NCBI RefSeq assembly: GCF_034670125.1
Contig: NZ_JAXMOC010000009.1
Span: forward strand, 1 to 64,000
From: Maricaulis sp034670125
Lineage (GTDB): Bacteria; Pseudomonadota; Alphaproteobacteria; Caulobacterales; Maricaulaceae
DNA length: 64,000 nt
Direction: 5' to 3'
Made by a program: the position numbers and the translations under genes. Under the pieces are notes generated by a model, which worked only from the letters and a program-made list of their open reading frames with translations, ran no database searches and had not been told where the DNA came from. Positions 8,016 through 16,543 of this stretch are shown here, piece by piece. Each line of letters begins with the position of its first letter. Position 1 is the stretch's first letter.

Positions 8016-8357
8016 ATGCGTATGCAAGTTACCGCTGCCATTTTCGGCGGCGCGCTTCTGATGGCCTGCTCGGCACCGGACACGGTTTCCGCCGCCCAGG
8101 ACAGCGCCGAAACATCAATTCCGGCGACCAGCGAAACTGTCACCGATACCCAGTCAGAGATGACGTCCGAACCGGCCCCGGCCAACGTCGACATGACGGT
8201 TGCCGAGGTCGCCGCCGAGATCAGCTGCACACAGGAATATGCGCCGGTTTGCGGTGCTGATGGCGAAACATATGGCAATGCCTGCGAAGCCGCAGTCGCC
8301 AACGTCGAGACGGTCGCCACTGGCGAATGCCATGTGGACGAAGTCCCGCAGGACTAA
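8016..8357 (+). CDS. lipoprotein with a Kazal-type protease-inhibitor domain
   Basis: 113-aa protein. The signal peptide MRMQVTAAIFGGALLMAC ends in a lipobox (LLMA|C), so it should be lipid-anchored. A low-complexity Thr/Ala/Glu linker (residues about 25-65) is followed by a C-terminal Kazal-like fold: CTQEYAPVCGADGETYGNAC then a GEC end, with four cysteines and the family Y-x-N-x-C core. Kazal domains inhibit serine proteases; which protease is met here (periplasmic, host or competitor) is unknown. It is monocistronic, ending at a terminator hairpin shared with the convergent gene. Confidence 0.85.
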   Translation: MRMQVTAAIFGGALLMACSAPDTVSAAQDSAETSIPATSETVTDTQSEMTSEPAPANVDMTVAEVAAEISCTQEYAPVCGADGETYGNACEAAVANVETVATGECHVDEVPQD

Positions 8358-8412
8358 CCGCAGCTCACCACCATCGCCCTCCAGGGTTCAATCTCGCAGG
8401 GCAATACAGTCG

Positions 8413-8450
8413 CGGGCCGGTTCCGGAGACGGGGCCGGCCCGTTTCTATT
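8413..8450 (+). terminator. Rho-independent terminator of the Kazal lipoprotein gene
   Basis: CGGGCCGG (8413-8420) pairs with CCGGCCCG (8435-8442), followed by TTTCTATT. The hairpin sits between the stop codons of two convergent genes. Confidence 0.6.
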
Positions 8451-9018
8451 CAGCGCCCCAGGGCGGCGGAGGGGTATCGACGGGATTGGTCAGGTCGAAT
8501 TGCGCCGCGAAATGCCGGTCCGGACGGTCCAGCCCATAGGTGAAACTGGTCTCGGTCAGGGTCATAGACCAGATATTGTCCATCGAGACCGCGATCCCCT
8601 CACGGTCAAACAACATCCGGCTGAATGGATCGGCCGGAAATTCGGCGCGCCCGTCGGCAGGCGGCTCGGCCGTCGATCCGCCATACTGGGACAACACATC
8701 CTCACTGCCGTCCTCGTGCCGGTGGTCATGTTTGAGCTGCAACCCGCCCGAGACCCGCGACAACACGAATGTACGCGACCGGTCATCGCCGACATGCATC
8801 GGCATGCGGATCTGGGTAGCGGAGCATTCGCGCACATGAAGGGTCAGCGTCTGGTCGGCCCAATCGGCGTCGCGCGGGTCGTCGGTTATGACGCGCCCCT
8901 CAAAAGCCTGTCCGCACAGCTGCGAAAGACTGGCGAACAGGGAGGTGTCCTCCGGTGGCCCGGCCTGGGAACAGGCCGTCAGGACAAGTGGCACAAGTGC
9001 AAAACAGGACGCGCGCAT
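8446..9018 (-). CDS. putative lipoprotein of unknown function
   Basis: 190-aa protein starting MRASCFALVPLVLTAC, a short signal peptide with lipobox LTA|C. The mature part contains CGQAFEGRVITDDPRDADW, then a beta-rich region with SRTFVLSRVSGGLQLKHDHR and a C-terminal YGLDRPDRHFAAQFDLTNP. The ATG at 9018 has GAGGAG just upstream, better than the ATG at 9042. Similar lipoproteins are known only as secreted hypotheticals; no catalytic motif is recognised. It is divergent from the pirin gene. Confidence 0.78.
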   Translation of the reverse strand: MRASCFALVPLVLTACSQAGPPEDTSLFASLSQLCGQAFEGRVITDDPRDADWADQTLTLHVRECSATQIRMPMHVGDDRSRTFVLSRVSGGLQLKHDHRHEDGSEDVLSQYGGSTAEPPADGRAEFPADPFSRMLFDREGIAVSMDNIWSMTLTETSFTYGLDRPDRHFAAQFDLTNPVDTPPPPWGAE

Positions 9019-9169
9019 GATTTTCTCCTCGGTCCGGACCAAACTGCCCGATCCCTTCCATCATGGAAACTGTGACTTTCGGGCCGGTGCATGGCTCTGA
9101 CCGGAAAAACGCCTATCTTGTCCTGCATTGACTGGCCCTGACCGGCCGCACCTGCAGGACGTCACCACC

Positions 9170-10021
9170 ATGCCCTCCTCTGACACCCTCACCCGAACAC
9201 GCCGTATCACAAAGGTTTCCCGAGGCCTGCCAACCTCGGATGGAGCCGGCGTCAAACTCACCCGCATGCTCGGACATCGCGGTCTGATGGACCTCGACCC
9301 CTTCCTGATGCTCGACCAGATCCGTTCCGATGACAGTGCGGACTACATGGCAGGTTTCCCCAATCACCCGCATCGCGGCTTCGAGACGGTCACCATCATG
9401 CTGGAAGGCCGGATGCGTCATGGTGACAACAAGGGCCATTCCGGCGTGATCGAAGGCGGGGGCATCCAGTGGATGACCGCCGGGCGCGGCATCGTGCATT
9501 CCGAGCAGCCGATCGAGGATGAGGGCCGCCTCTGGGGTTTCCAGCTCTGGGTCAATCTGCCCGGCGCGCTGAAAATGACCGATCCGGGCTATCAGGAGTT
9601 TGACCAGTCACAGGTCCCGGTCGAAACCCGGCCCGGTGCCAGCTTGCGCGTACTCGCCGGCACCAGCTCGACCGGCGTCACCGGCCCGGCCCGGTCCGTC
9701 GCCATCCAGCCGACCCTGATCGACATCGTGCTCGAACCCGGCGCCACGCTTGAAGAGGCTATCGATCCCGGCCACACGGCCTTCATCGCCGTCTACAAGG
9801 GCATGGTCTCGACCGGCGAAGGCCGGGTCGAGGATCCGGACCTGGGCGTGCTGGAAGATGGTGACCGGATCGAGCTGAAAGCCGGGCCGCAAGGCGCCAG
9901 CCTGCTGCTCGTCGCCGGCAAGCCGATCAATGAGCCGGTCGCCCGCTATGGCCCCTTCGTGATGAACACCGAAGCCGAACTGCACCAGGCGGTAACGGAT
10001 TTTCAGGCCGGCAAGTTCTGA
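9170..10021 (+). CDS. pirin family protein
   Basis: 283-aa bicupin protein. The N-terminal cupin carries the pirin signature FPNHPHRGFETVTIMLEG with two metal-ligand histidines, followed by GGGIQWMTAGRGIVHSEQ and LWGFQLWVNLPG. The C-terminal Pirin_C domain follows (PTLIDIVLEPGATLEEA). Pirins bind a single iron or other metal; reported roles are quercetinase activity or redox regulation, and the role here is not determinable. Start ATG 9170 has AGGA about 10 nt upstream; 9128 would add an unrelated leader. Palindromic repeats directly follow the gene. Confidence 0.93.
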   Translation: MPSSDTLTRTRRITKVSRGLPTSDGAGVKLTRMLGHRGLMDLDPFLMLDQIRSDDSADYMAGFPNHPHRGFETVTIMLEGRMRHGDNKGHSGVIEGGGIQWMTAGRGIVHSEQPIEDEGRLWGFQLWVNLPGALKMTDPGYQEFDQSQVPVETRPGASLRVLAGTSSTGVTGPARSVAIQPTLIDIVLEPGATLEEAIDPGHTAFIAVYKGMVSTGEGRVEDPDLGVLEDGDRIELKAGPQGASLLLVAGKPINEPVARYGPFVMNTEAELHQAVTDFQAGKF

Positions 10022-10027
10022 GCCCTA

Positions 10028-10182
10028 AAAAGGGGACAGGTGTAATTAACGCGCGGCTCCACATTTGATCATGGATCCAACCTGGCGCTTTAATCCTGAA
10101 AAGGGGACAGGTGTAATTAACGCGCGGCTCCACATTTGATCATGGATCCAACCTAGCGCGTTAATTACACCTGTCCCCTTTT
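10028..10182. repeat. tandem pair of REP-like palindromic elements
   Basis: An identical 56-bp segment occurs at 10028-10083 and 10099-10154 (period 71). The second copy closes as a perfect 27-bp inverted repeat, arms 10099-10125 and 10156-10182, loop 30 nt. The first copy has only a shortened remnant of the right arm (10084-10098). The arm core is the same as at 104-183. The right arm ends at the first base of the def stop codon. Confidence 0.92.
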
Positions 10183-10706
10183 CAGGCCGCGTCGCGGTCT
10201 TTCGACTTTTCGACCTTCTTCACCTTCTGCACCGCACGCTGGCGTTTCAGGCGGGAGAGGTAGTCGATGAAGAGCACGCCTTCCAGGTGGTCCATCTCGT
10301 GCTGGATGCAGACGGCAAACATGCCTTCGGCGATCTCGTCCTGCGGGTTGCCGTCATAGTCCAGATACTGGATGCGGATCCGGTCCGGGCGTTCGACCTC
10401 GTCATAGACGGTCGGCACGGACAGGCAGCCCTCCTCATAGGGCTTCAGCGTGTCGGACGGGTCGGACAGGACCGGATTGACGAAATAGCGTGGCTTGGGC
10501 TCCTCGTCGGAACCGGCAAGGTCCATCACGATGATGCGCTTGGGCACGCCGACCTGGATTGCCGCCAGGCCGATGCCATCGGCGGCGTACATGGTCTGGA
10601 GCATGTCATCCATCAGCTCGCGGAGCTCGTCATCAACCCGGTCAACGGGTTGGGACACTTCCTTGAGCATCGGATCGGGGACGGTGAGGATATCGCGTAT
10701 GGCCAT
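10182..10706 (-). CDS. def: peptide deformylase
   Basis: Removes the N-formyl group from nascent proteins; a metalloenzyme (Fe/Zn). The 174-aa product shows all three family motifs: GIGLAAIQVG (motif 1), EGCLSVP (motif 2, cysteine ligand) and QHEMDHLEGVLF (motif 3, two histidine ligands and the catalytic glutamate). A lysine-rich tail follows (RLKRQRAVQKVKKVEKSKD). The gene is downstream of rmuC on the same strand (31 bp apart). Its stop codon abuts the palindromic repeat, and fmt is not adjacent. Confidence 0.97.
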   Translation of the reverse strand: MAIRDILTVPDPMLKEVSQPVDRVDDELRELMDDMLQTMYAADGIGLAAIQVGVPKRIIVMDLAGSDEEPKPRYFVNPVLSDPSDTLKPYEEGCLSVPTVYDEVERPDRIRIQYLDYDGNPQDEIAEGMFAVCIQHEMDHLEGVLFIDYLSRLKRQRAVQKVKKVEKSKDRDAA

Positions 10707-10737
10707 TTGCCCTAGATAGTCGCACTGGCTTTCAGGA

Positions 10738-12237
10738 TCAAGAATCGACCGCTTCCGGCGCTGTCAGGGCTGGCTTGGGGACAGTTTTGCCGTCTCCGCC
10801 ATGTGACCCCTCGTCTGCGCCCGCCGACTCCAGGTATTCGGCCGGCAGCGATTTGCGGGCATTGGCGCCCAGGGATTTGAGCATTTCGGTCTGCCGCACC
10901 AGATTGCCGCGCCCCTCGACCAGCTTGCCCTTGGCGGCCGCCCAGGCGTCCTTGGCCCCGTCGATCCGCTTGCCGATGGTTTCGAGATCGCCGACGAATC
11001 CTTCAAACTTGTCATACAGCGCACCAGCGCGATCGGCGATGTCGATGGCGTGGCGGTTCTGGCGGTCAATCGTCCACAGATTGCCCACCGTGCGCATCGC
11101 CATCATCAGCGTCGTCGGCGTGGCGATCATCACATTGCGGTCCCAGGCATAGGCCGACAGCTCTGGGTCATTTTGCAAGGCCAGCGAGGCCGCGCCTTCC
11201 AGGGGAATGAACATCAAGGTGAAGTTCACGCCCTCATAGAGCTTGGCGTAATCCTTGTCCCCCAGCGCCTTGATATGGGCGCGGACCGAGGCGATGTGCT
11301 GTTTCAGCGCTGCCGCCCTGGCTTCGTCTTCCTCGGCATTGACGCAGCGTTCGAAGGCGGTGAGCGAAACCTTGCTGTCGATCACCAGTCGATGCCCGCC
11401 CGGCATGTCGACGATCACATCGGGTCGCAGCAGCGCGCCGTCGGCATTACGTTCGGTCGACTGGGTGTGGAAGTGTTCGTTCTCGATAAGGCCGGCGCGC
11501 TCGAGAATCGAGGCCAGTACCATCTCGCCCCAATCGCCCTGCACCTTGGACGAGGAACGCAGCGCATTGGCCAGTTTCTGGGCGTCCTCTGACATGCGCG
11601 AGGCATCCTTGCGCACGGTTTCCATCAATTGCTTGATCTCGCCGGCATGCCCGTGGCGCTGCTCGGCGTCTTTCTCCACTTTCGAGCGGAAATCGGTCAG
11701 CTGTTCGCGCAGCGGCTTGAGCAGCGTCTGCAGGCTTTCCGTGCTCTGCTTGTTCAGCTCGGCACCGGAGGCCTTGAGAATTTCCGCGGCGGTCAGCTTG
11801 AACTGGTCGTTGAGGCGCTCGCGGGCCTTTTCCAGTTCGGCGAGCTTCTCATCGTGATGGCGCAAGGCTGCATCATGCTCGGTCTTCAGCGCTTCATGGC
11901 TGGCGTTGAGCCCGTTGCGCTCGGCCGTGACGGCTTCCAGGGCGGCCCGCAGACGGTCGCGTTCCTCGACCACCCCGTCGAGCCGGGCCAAAGCTTCGCG
12001 CGCGGTGGCGAGTTCGGAGGCGGCGCGTTCCTGCCGACTGCGCCAGTCGTCGCGCTCGCTGCGCAGCCGCTCCAGGTCCGGGTGTTCCGTCGTGCCGGCC
12101 GGGTCGGATTTTCGTTGCAGCAACTGGCTGCCGGCAAGCACCACCAGCAAGACGGCCATGCCAGCCAGGATCAGCCAGGTTTCCGGGGAGATGTCTGAGA
12201 GGGTCACGATAGCAGTCGCCTTCCTGTTCGCGGTCAT
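10738..12237 (-). CDS. rmuC: RmuC-family DNA recombination protein
   Basis: 499-aa protein with one N-terminal membrane helix (LILAGMAVLLVVLAGSQLL), a long coiled coil (roughly residues 45-190, e.g. ERLRSERDDWRSRQERAASE), then the RmuC nuclease-like domain. That domain contains VQGDWGEMVLASILERAGL, DVIVDMPGGHRLVIDSKVSL and NVMIATPTTLMMAMRTV. RmuC limits inversions at short inverted repeats in E. coli. Start chosen at ATG 12237; the frame is open to 12309 but that extension is basic and not membrane-leading. It probably co-transcribes with def. Confidence 0.92.
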   Translation of the reverse strand: MTANRKATAIVTLSDISPETWLILAGMAVLLVVLAGSQLLQRKSDPAGTTEHPDLERLRSERDDWRSRQERAASELATAREALARLDGVVEERDRLRAALEAVTAERNGLNASHEALKTEHDAALRHHDEKLAELEKARERLNDQFKLTAAEILKASGAELNKQSTESLQTLLKPLREQLTDFRSKVEKDAEQRHGHAGEIKQLMETVRKDASRMSEDAQKLANALRSSSKVQGDWGEMVLASILERAGLIENEHFHTQSTERNADGALLRPDVIVDMPGGHRLVIDSKVSLTAFERCVNAEEDEARAAALKQHIASVRAHIKALGDKDYAKLYEGVNFTLMFIPLEGAASLALQNDPELSAYAWDRNVMIATPTTLMMAMRTVGNLWTIDRQNRHAIDIADRAGALYDKFEGFVGDLETIGKRIDGAKDAWAAAKGKLVEGRGNLVRQTEMLKSLGANARKSLPAEYLESAGADEGSHGGDGKTVPKPALTAPEAVDS

Positions 12238-12396
12238 TCTGGACGAGTCGCCCCGGTGCGGCCAGTCATCCGCCCGCACAGCAGACACGCTGACAGCCCG
12301 CAGCGACAAAACCTGTCACCCGCCTTCCTGTCGACAGTCACCTGCTCCGGCCCGCCACTTGCTTGGTATCGGGCAGGGAGTACCGGGAGGACAAGC

Positions 12397-13515
12397 GTGC
12401 GGACGAAAACCGTTTCAATCGAAGACATTTCCGCGAGTCAGATCGCACAATGGAACCGTTGGGCGTCCCCGAACGGGAAACTTGTCAGTCCGTATCTGCG
12501 GTTCGAATTTGCTGAAACCGTCGCCCGCGCCCGCAGTGATGTCCGCGTCGCCATCATCGAAGACGGCAACAAGACCATCGGATTCTTCCCGCATCACAAG
12601 GCCCATGGCGGCATTGTCAGACCGGTCGGTGCCCCGATGAGCGATTATCAGGGTGTGCTCGCGGCCGACCCGGCGGCCATCCCGCCACAAGCCCTGGCCC
12701 GCGCGGCCGGTGGCTCGGCGCTGGTGTTCGACAACTGGCACGGCGACCTCGGCGCACAGAACCGCGACGCGCGGACCAGCAGCGGCAGCCATATCGCAGC
12801 CATCGGCGCTGACGGGGCAGAGTTCCTGGCGGACCGTCGTGTCCACCACAAGGACCATTTCAAGAAAATGGCGCGTCGCCACCGCGCCGCAGAACGGGAC
12901 CTCGGTCCGGTCCGCGTGACCCTGGGCGATCCGGACGGCAAGGCGTTTGCTGCATTGAGCGCATGGAAGCAGACCCAGTATCGTGACACCGGCAAGCTCA
13001 ATGTGTTCGGGATTGACTGGGTTCAGCGCGTCCTTGGGGATCTGCGCCAGCGCGAGGGCGAGGCCTTCTCCGGCCTGACCGCCGCGCTGTGGTTTGGCGA
13101 TCGTCTGGCTGCGGTCGAGTTCGGCCTGGTTGCCGGCGACGTCTATCACTCCTGGTTCCCGGCCTATGATCCGGAATTGTCGCGCTATTCACCCGGCCTG
13201 CTGTTGCTGCACGGCCTGTTCGAGCAAGCCCCTGAGCGCGGCATTGCCCGTGTCGACCTGGGTCATGGCGGAGACCATTACAAGAAATACTATTCCAGCT
13301 ACACCGTACCGCTCGGACAGGGCCGCGTTCTGGCTCCGGGCCTGGCCGCACTCGGCATCCGGACCTGGGAATTGGCGGAACAGACCGTTGAGCGGCTGCC
13401 CGGCAAGGTCGGAGCCCTCCCGGGGCGCCTGCGCCGCCGCTGGGCCCAGGTCAGCGCCTTCCAGCCCCAGCTGGCGCCGCGCCTGGCCAGCTTCGCCGGA
13501 TCGATCGCACTGTAA
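12397..13515 (+). CDS. GNAT_6/CelD-BcsL-like acetyltransferase
   Basis: 372-aa protein beginning with GTG at 12397, preceded by GGGAGG at 12385-12390 with 6-nt spacing, a decisive ribosome site inside a longer open frame. The C-terminal half has the layout of the GNAT_6 family linked to CelD/BcsL exopolysaccharide loci: RRVHHKDHFKKMARRHRAAE, then ALWFGDRLAAVEFGLVAGD, YHSWFPAYDPELSRYSPGLL and RVDLGHGGDHYKKYYSS. Likely acylates a sugar or envelope precursor in the cytoplasm; the substrate is unknown. No polysaccharide genes are adjacent. It is divergent from rmuC. Confidence 0.85.
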   Translation: MRTKTVSIEDISASQIAQWNRWASPNGKLVSPYLRFEFAETVARARSDVRVAIIEDGNKTIGFFPHHKAHGGIVRPVGAPMSDYQGVLAADPAAIPPQALARAAGGSALVFDNWHGDLGAQNRDARTSSGSHIAAIGADGAEFLADRRVHHKDHFKKMARRHRAAERDLGPVRVTLGDPDGKAFAALSAWKQTQYRDTGKLNVFGIDWVQRVLGDLRQREGEAFSGLTAALWFGDRLAAVEFGLVAGDVYHSWFPAYDPELSRYSPGLLLLHGLFEQAPERGIARVDLGHGGDHYKKYYSSYTVPLGQGRVLAPGLAALGIRTWELAEQTVERLPGKVGALPGRLRRRWAQVSAFQPQLAPRLASFAGSIAL

Positions 13516-13642
13516 CGGGCGGCATACCGCATGCCGCATGCCGCATGCCACAGCGCCCCATGCCACAGGGTGTGGTCGTGACTACCGTGTGCGCGCCGAT
13601 GCGCTAGACTCTGCTCCGGACCAGCAAGCACGGAGTGAACCC

Positions 13643-14770
13643 ATGCGCATTGTTGCAAGCCTCGCCGCCACCGCCATTCTGACCTCTGGCGGTTTCGCCC
13701 AATCCGATATCCATGAGACCGAACAGGCTGATTTCCGGGTCGAGACAATTGCCGGTGGCCTGGCGTTTCCCTGGTCCGTCGCCTTCCTGCCCGATGGCGA
13801 CATGCTGGTCTCCGAGCGTGAAGGCCGTCTGCGACTGATCGAGGACGGGATCTTGCGCGCCGCACCGGTCGCGGGCCTGCCGGACATTCTGGTCGAAGGT
13901 CAGGGCGGGCTGATGGGCCTGGCGGTCCACCCGGACTTTGCCGACAACCGGCTGGTCTATTTTGCCTATGCCGAAGGACGGTCCGGCGCCAACCATACCG
14001 CGCTTGGTCGGGGACGCCTGAACTCCGATGCCACGGCACTGGAAGCGGTCGAGACCCTGTTCCAGGTCAATTTCGAGAAGGAGCGCGGCTATCATTTTGG
14101 CGGCCGGCTGCAGTTCCTGGCTGACAGCACGCTTTTGCTGACCCTTGGCGACGGCAACCGCTATCGCAACGAAGCGCAGAACCTGAACAACCACCTGGGC
14201 ACCATCGTCCGCCTCAATGATGATGGCACCGTGCCGTTCGACAATCCCTTTGTCAGCGCGCGGGGCGCCCGTCCCGAAATCCTCTCCTTCGGTCATCGCA
14301 ATGTGCAGGGTATCGCCATCAACCCGCAGACCGGCTCGGTCTGGGCCCATGAACACGGCGCTCGCGGTGGCGACGAGATCAATCTGATCGAGCCGGGCAG
14401 CAATTACGGCTGGCCGCTCGCTACCTATGGCGTCAACTACAACGGCACGCCGATCTCCGATGACACCCACGGCGAGGGACTTGAACAACCGATCTGGTTC
14501 TGGGACCCGTCAATCGCGCCCTCCGGACTGACCTTCTACGACGGTGAAGGATTCGAGAACTGGCGCGGCGATGCCTTTGTCGGCGCCCTCGCCGGCTCCA
14601 TGCTGGTGCGCTTTGAAGTGGAAGGCGACCGGGTCATATCGAGCGAGGAATTGCTGGTCGACCGGGGCGAACGCATTCGCGATGTCGCAGCCGGACCGGA
14701 CGGCAATCTCTATGTCCTGACGGATTACCGGGAGGGTCAGGTGTTGCGGCTGGTACCCATCATTCCCTGA
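13643..14770 (+). CDS. PQQ-dependent soluble aldose sugar dehydrogenase-type protein
   Basis: 375-aa exported protein: signal peptide MRIVASLAATAILTSGGFAQ, then a six-bladed beta-propeller of the glucose/sorbosone dehydrogenase (GSDH) family. Motifs include LAFPWSVAFLPDGDMLVSER, GQGGLMGLAVHPDFADNRLV, FGHRNVQGIAINPQTGSVW, HEHGARGGDEINLIEPGSNY and GWP. The E. coli relative YliI (Asd) oxidises aldoses with PQQ. Start at ATG 13643 with GGAGTG upstream; the longer frame overlaps the previous gene. The 127-bp spacer before it holds a small CCGCATG triplication (about 13528-13548). Confidence 0.92.
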   Translation: MRIVASLAATAILTSGGFAQSDIHETEQADFRVETIAGGLAFPWSVAFLPDGDMLVSEREGRLRLIEDGILRAAPVAGLPDILVEGQGGLMGLAVHPDFADNRLVYFAYAEGRSGANHTALGRGRLNSDATALEAVETLFQVNFEKERGYHFGGRLQFLADSTLLLTLGDGNRYRNEAQNLNNHLGTIVRLNDDGTVPFDNPFVSARGARPEILSFGHRNVQGIAINPQTGSVWAHEHGARGGDEINLIEPGSNYGWPLATYGVNYNGTPISDDTHGEGLEQPIWFWDPSIAPSGLTFYDGEGFENWRGDAFVGALAGSMLVRFEVEGDRVISSEELLVDRGERIRDVAAGPDGNLYVLTDYREGQVLRLVPIIP

Positions 14771-14799
14771 GCCGGCACGCCCCGCGCCGGCAGACGGGT

Positions 14800-15534
14800 T
14801 CAGCCTCTGAAATCGGTCAGTTTTCGCCCTTCGGCGATATTGCGCAGCAAATAGACGGCGGGCGTATCGAAAGCTGCGACCAGGAGTTTCACGATCACCT
14901 GCCCCAGGACGAGGCTGCCGATCACCGACCAGGTCTGGACACCGGCAAAGGCGACGGTGATGAAGATGGCGCTGTTGAAGGTTTGCGAGACCATGGTCGA
15001 CACGTTGTTGCGCAACCACAGCCGGTTCTTGCCGACGTGTTTCTCACGCATGTGGTGGAAGATCAGGACATCGGCCAGGGCGCTGATCCCGAAAGCGACC
15101 ATGCCGGCGAAATTGGTCCGGTTGCCGGATGAAAACACCTCGACGAATGCGGCTTGCTGGCCGTCGGTCCAGTTTCCGGCGGTGGTGATGAAAGGAAACA
15201 CGTCTTCGGCATGCATCGCATACAGAAGCAGGAAGAGGATGACGAAGCGCATCAGCACGCCTGTCAGGACCACACACAGGGCATACCCCCTACCCCAGAC
15301 TTCGGAGATCACATCGGTGGCCAGATAGGTCAGACCGAAGGCCAGCGTGCCCGCCGGGACCAGCACGGTGAGCGGGCCAAGATGAAAGGCCTGGATCTTG
15401 ACCGCCGTGATCGCGGCCAGCACCAGCGACACCATGAACAGGCCGGTACAGAAGAACAGCACGAAAGCGCGACGGGTCACGCGGTCTGCCGGCAGGCCTC
15501 CATCGGTCGCTGTCGTCGAAATCGGTTCTTGCAT
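14800..15534 (-). CDS. yhhQ: queuosine precursor transporter (YhhQ/VUT family)
   Basis: 244-aa inner-membrane protein with about six helices. The family hallmark LTYLATDVISEVWGRGYA follows the second helix, and VSQTFNSAIFITVAFAGV lies in the C-terminal half. YhhQ imports preQ0/preQ1 for queuosine tRNA modification. No preQ1 riboswitch is evident in the short upstream gap. It converges with the sugar dehydrogenase gene and lies just downstream of recR on the same strand. Confidence 0.9.
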   Translation of the reverse strand: MQEPISTTATDGGLPADRVTRRAFVLFFCTGLFMVSLVLAAITAVKIQAFHLGPLTVLVPAGTLAFGLTYLATDVISEVWGRGYALCVVLTGVLMRFVILFLLLYAMHAEDVFPFITTAGNWTDGQQAAFVEVFSSGNRTNFAGMVAFGISALADVLIFHHMREKHVGKNRLWLRNNVSTMVSQTFNSAIFITVAFAGVQTWSVIGSLVLGQVIVKLLVAAFDTPAVYLLRNIAEGRKLTDFRG

Positions 15535-15597
15535 GCCTGCCTCCCCGGGCGCCTGGTCAACAAGGATAGAGCGATTTGGGTCGATGAATAGGGTTAT

Positions 15598-16203
15598 TCA
15601 GACACTTGACCGGCTGCGGAAGGCCGCAGCGAGGGTTCCATCGTCGAGATAGTCCAGCTCACCGCCAACCGGGACGCCCCGTGCCAGCGACGTAATCGAC
15701 ACATTGCACCCGGCCATCCGGTCGGCCAGGTAGTGTGCGGTTGTCTGGCCATCGACCGTGGCGTTGAGTGCCAGGACGATCTCGCTCACCTCGTCGCGGG
15801 CCGAACGCTCGACCAGCTTGGTGATGTTGAGGTCTTCAGGTCGCACGCCATCCAACGCCGACAGCACGCCGCCCAACACATGATAACGCCCCTTGAAGGC
15901 TCCGGCCCGCTCCAGTGCCCACAGATCGCCGACGGTCTCGACCACACAGATGGCGGCGTCCAGCCGGTTGGGTGCCGCACACACCGTGCACGGATCCGCC
16001 ACATCCATATTGCCGCATTCACTGCAGGCGCGGATTTTGTCGGCCGCATCCGCCAGGGCTTCGGCGAGCGGCCGCATCAGCGCGTCTTTCTTGCCAAGCA
16101 GGTTTAGCGCCGCGCGTCGGGCCGAGCGCGGGCCAAGGCCGGGCAGCTTGGCCAGCAGCGATATCAGGCGTTCGATTTCCGGACCGGCGGAGGCTGTTTT
16201 CAT
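15598..16203 (-). CDS. recR: recombination mediator RecR
   Basis: 201-aa RecFOR-pathway protein. An N-terminal helix-hairpin-helix (LLAKLPGLGPRSARRAALNL) is followed by a four-cysteine zinc finger, CSECGNMDVADPCTVC, and then a Toprim domain (ICVVETVGDLWALERAGAF, VSEIVLALNATVDGQTTAHY). Length and order match the family. It lies 16 bp downstream of ybaB in the conserved dnaX-ybaB-recR operon. Confidence 0.97.
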   Translation of the reverse strand: MKTASAGPEIERLISLLAKLPGLGPRSARRAALNLLGKKDALMRPLAEALADAADKIRACSECGNMDVADPCTVCAAPNRLDAAICVVETVGDLWALERAGAFKGRYHVLGGVLSALDGVRPEDLNITKLVERSARDEVSEIVLALNATVDGQTTAHYLADRMAGCNVSITSLARGVPVGGELDYLDDGTLAAAFRSRSSV

Positions 16204-16219
16204 GGCATGAGCGGTCCGG

Positions 16220-16543
16220 TCAGAACGGCATCTGCATGCCGGGTGGCAATTGCAGGTCGCCGGCCGCGTCTTTCATGATGTCCTGCTGGGCGTCCTCGCC
16301 CTTGCGGCGGGCATCGGCATGGGCGGCCTTGAGCAGGTCCTCCAGGATCCCCGGCTCGTCCGGATCCATGACACTCTTGTCGACATGGATCGACACCATG
16401 TCGCCCTTGGCGGTCAGGACCACACGGACAAGCCCGGCTCCGGCCTCACCCGTCACTTCGGTTTCGGCCAAGCGTGCCTGGGCCTCGGTCATTTTCTGTT
16501 GCATGGCCTGCGCCTGCTTCATCAAGCCCATCAGGTCCTTCAT
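16220..16543 (-). CDS. ybaB: nucleoid-associated protein, YbaB/EbfC family
   Basis: 107-aa dimeric DNA-binding protein. It begins MKDLMGLMKQAQAMQQKMTE, a heptad-rich helix, then a central beta region (GLVRVVLTAKGDMVSIHVD) and a C-terminal helix rich in charge (DLLKAAHADARRKGEDAQQD). The start codon overlaps the dnaX stop by 4 nt, so translation is likely coupled. Confidence 0.95.
   Translation of the reverse strand: MKDLMGLMKQAQAMQQKMTEAQARLAETEVTGEAGAGLVRVVLTAKGDMVSIHVDKSVMDPDEPGILEDLLKAAHADARRKGEDAQQDIMKDAAGDLQLPPGMQMPF

Noticed and set aside
15535..15597. preQ1 riboswitch ahead of yhhQ
   Set aside because: The short gap lacks the aptamer's conserved bases and pseudoknot.
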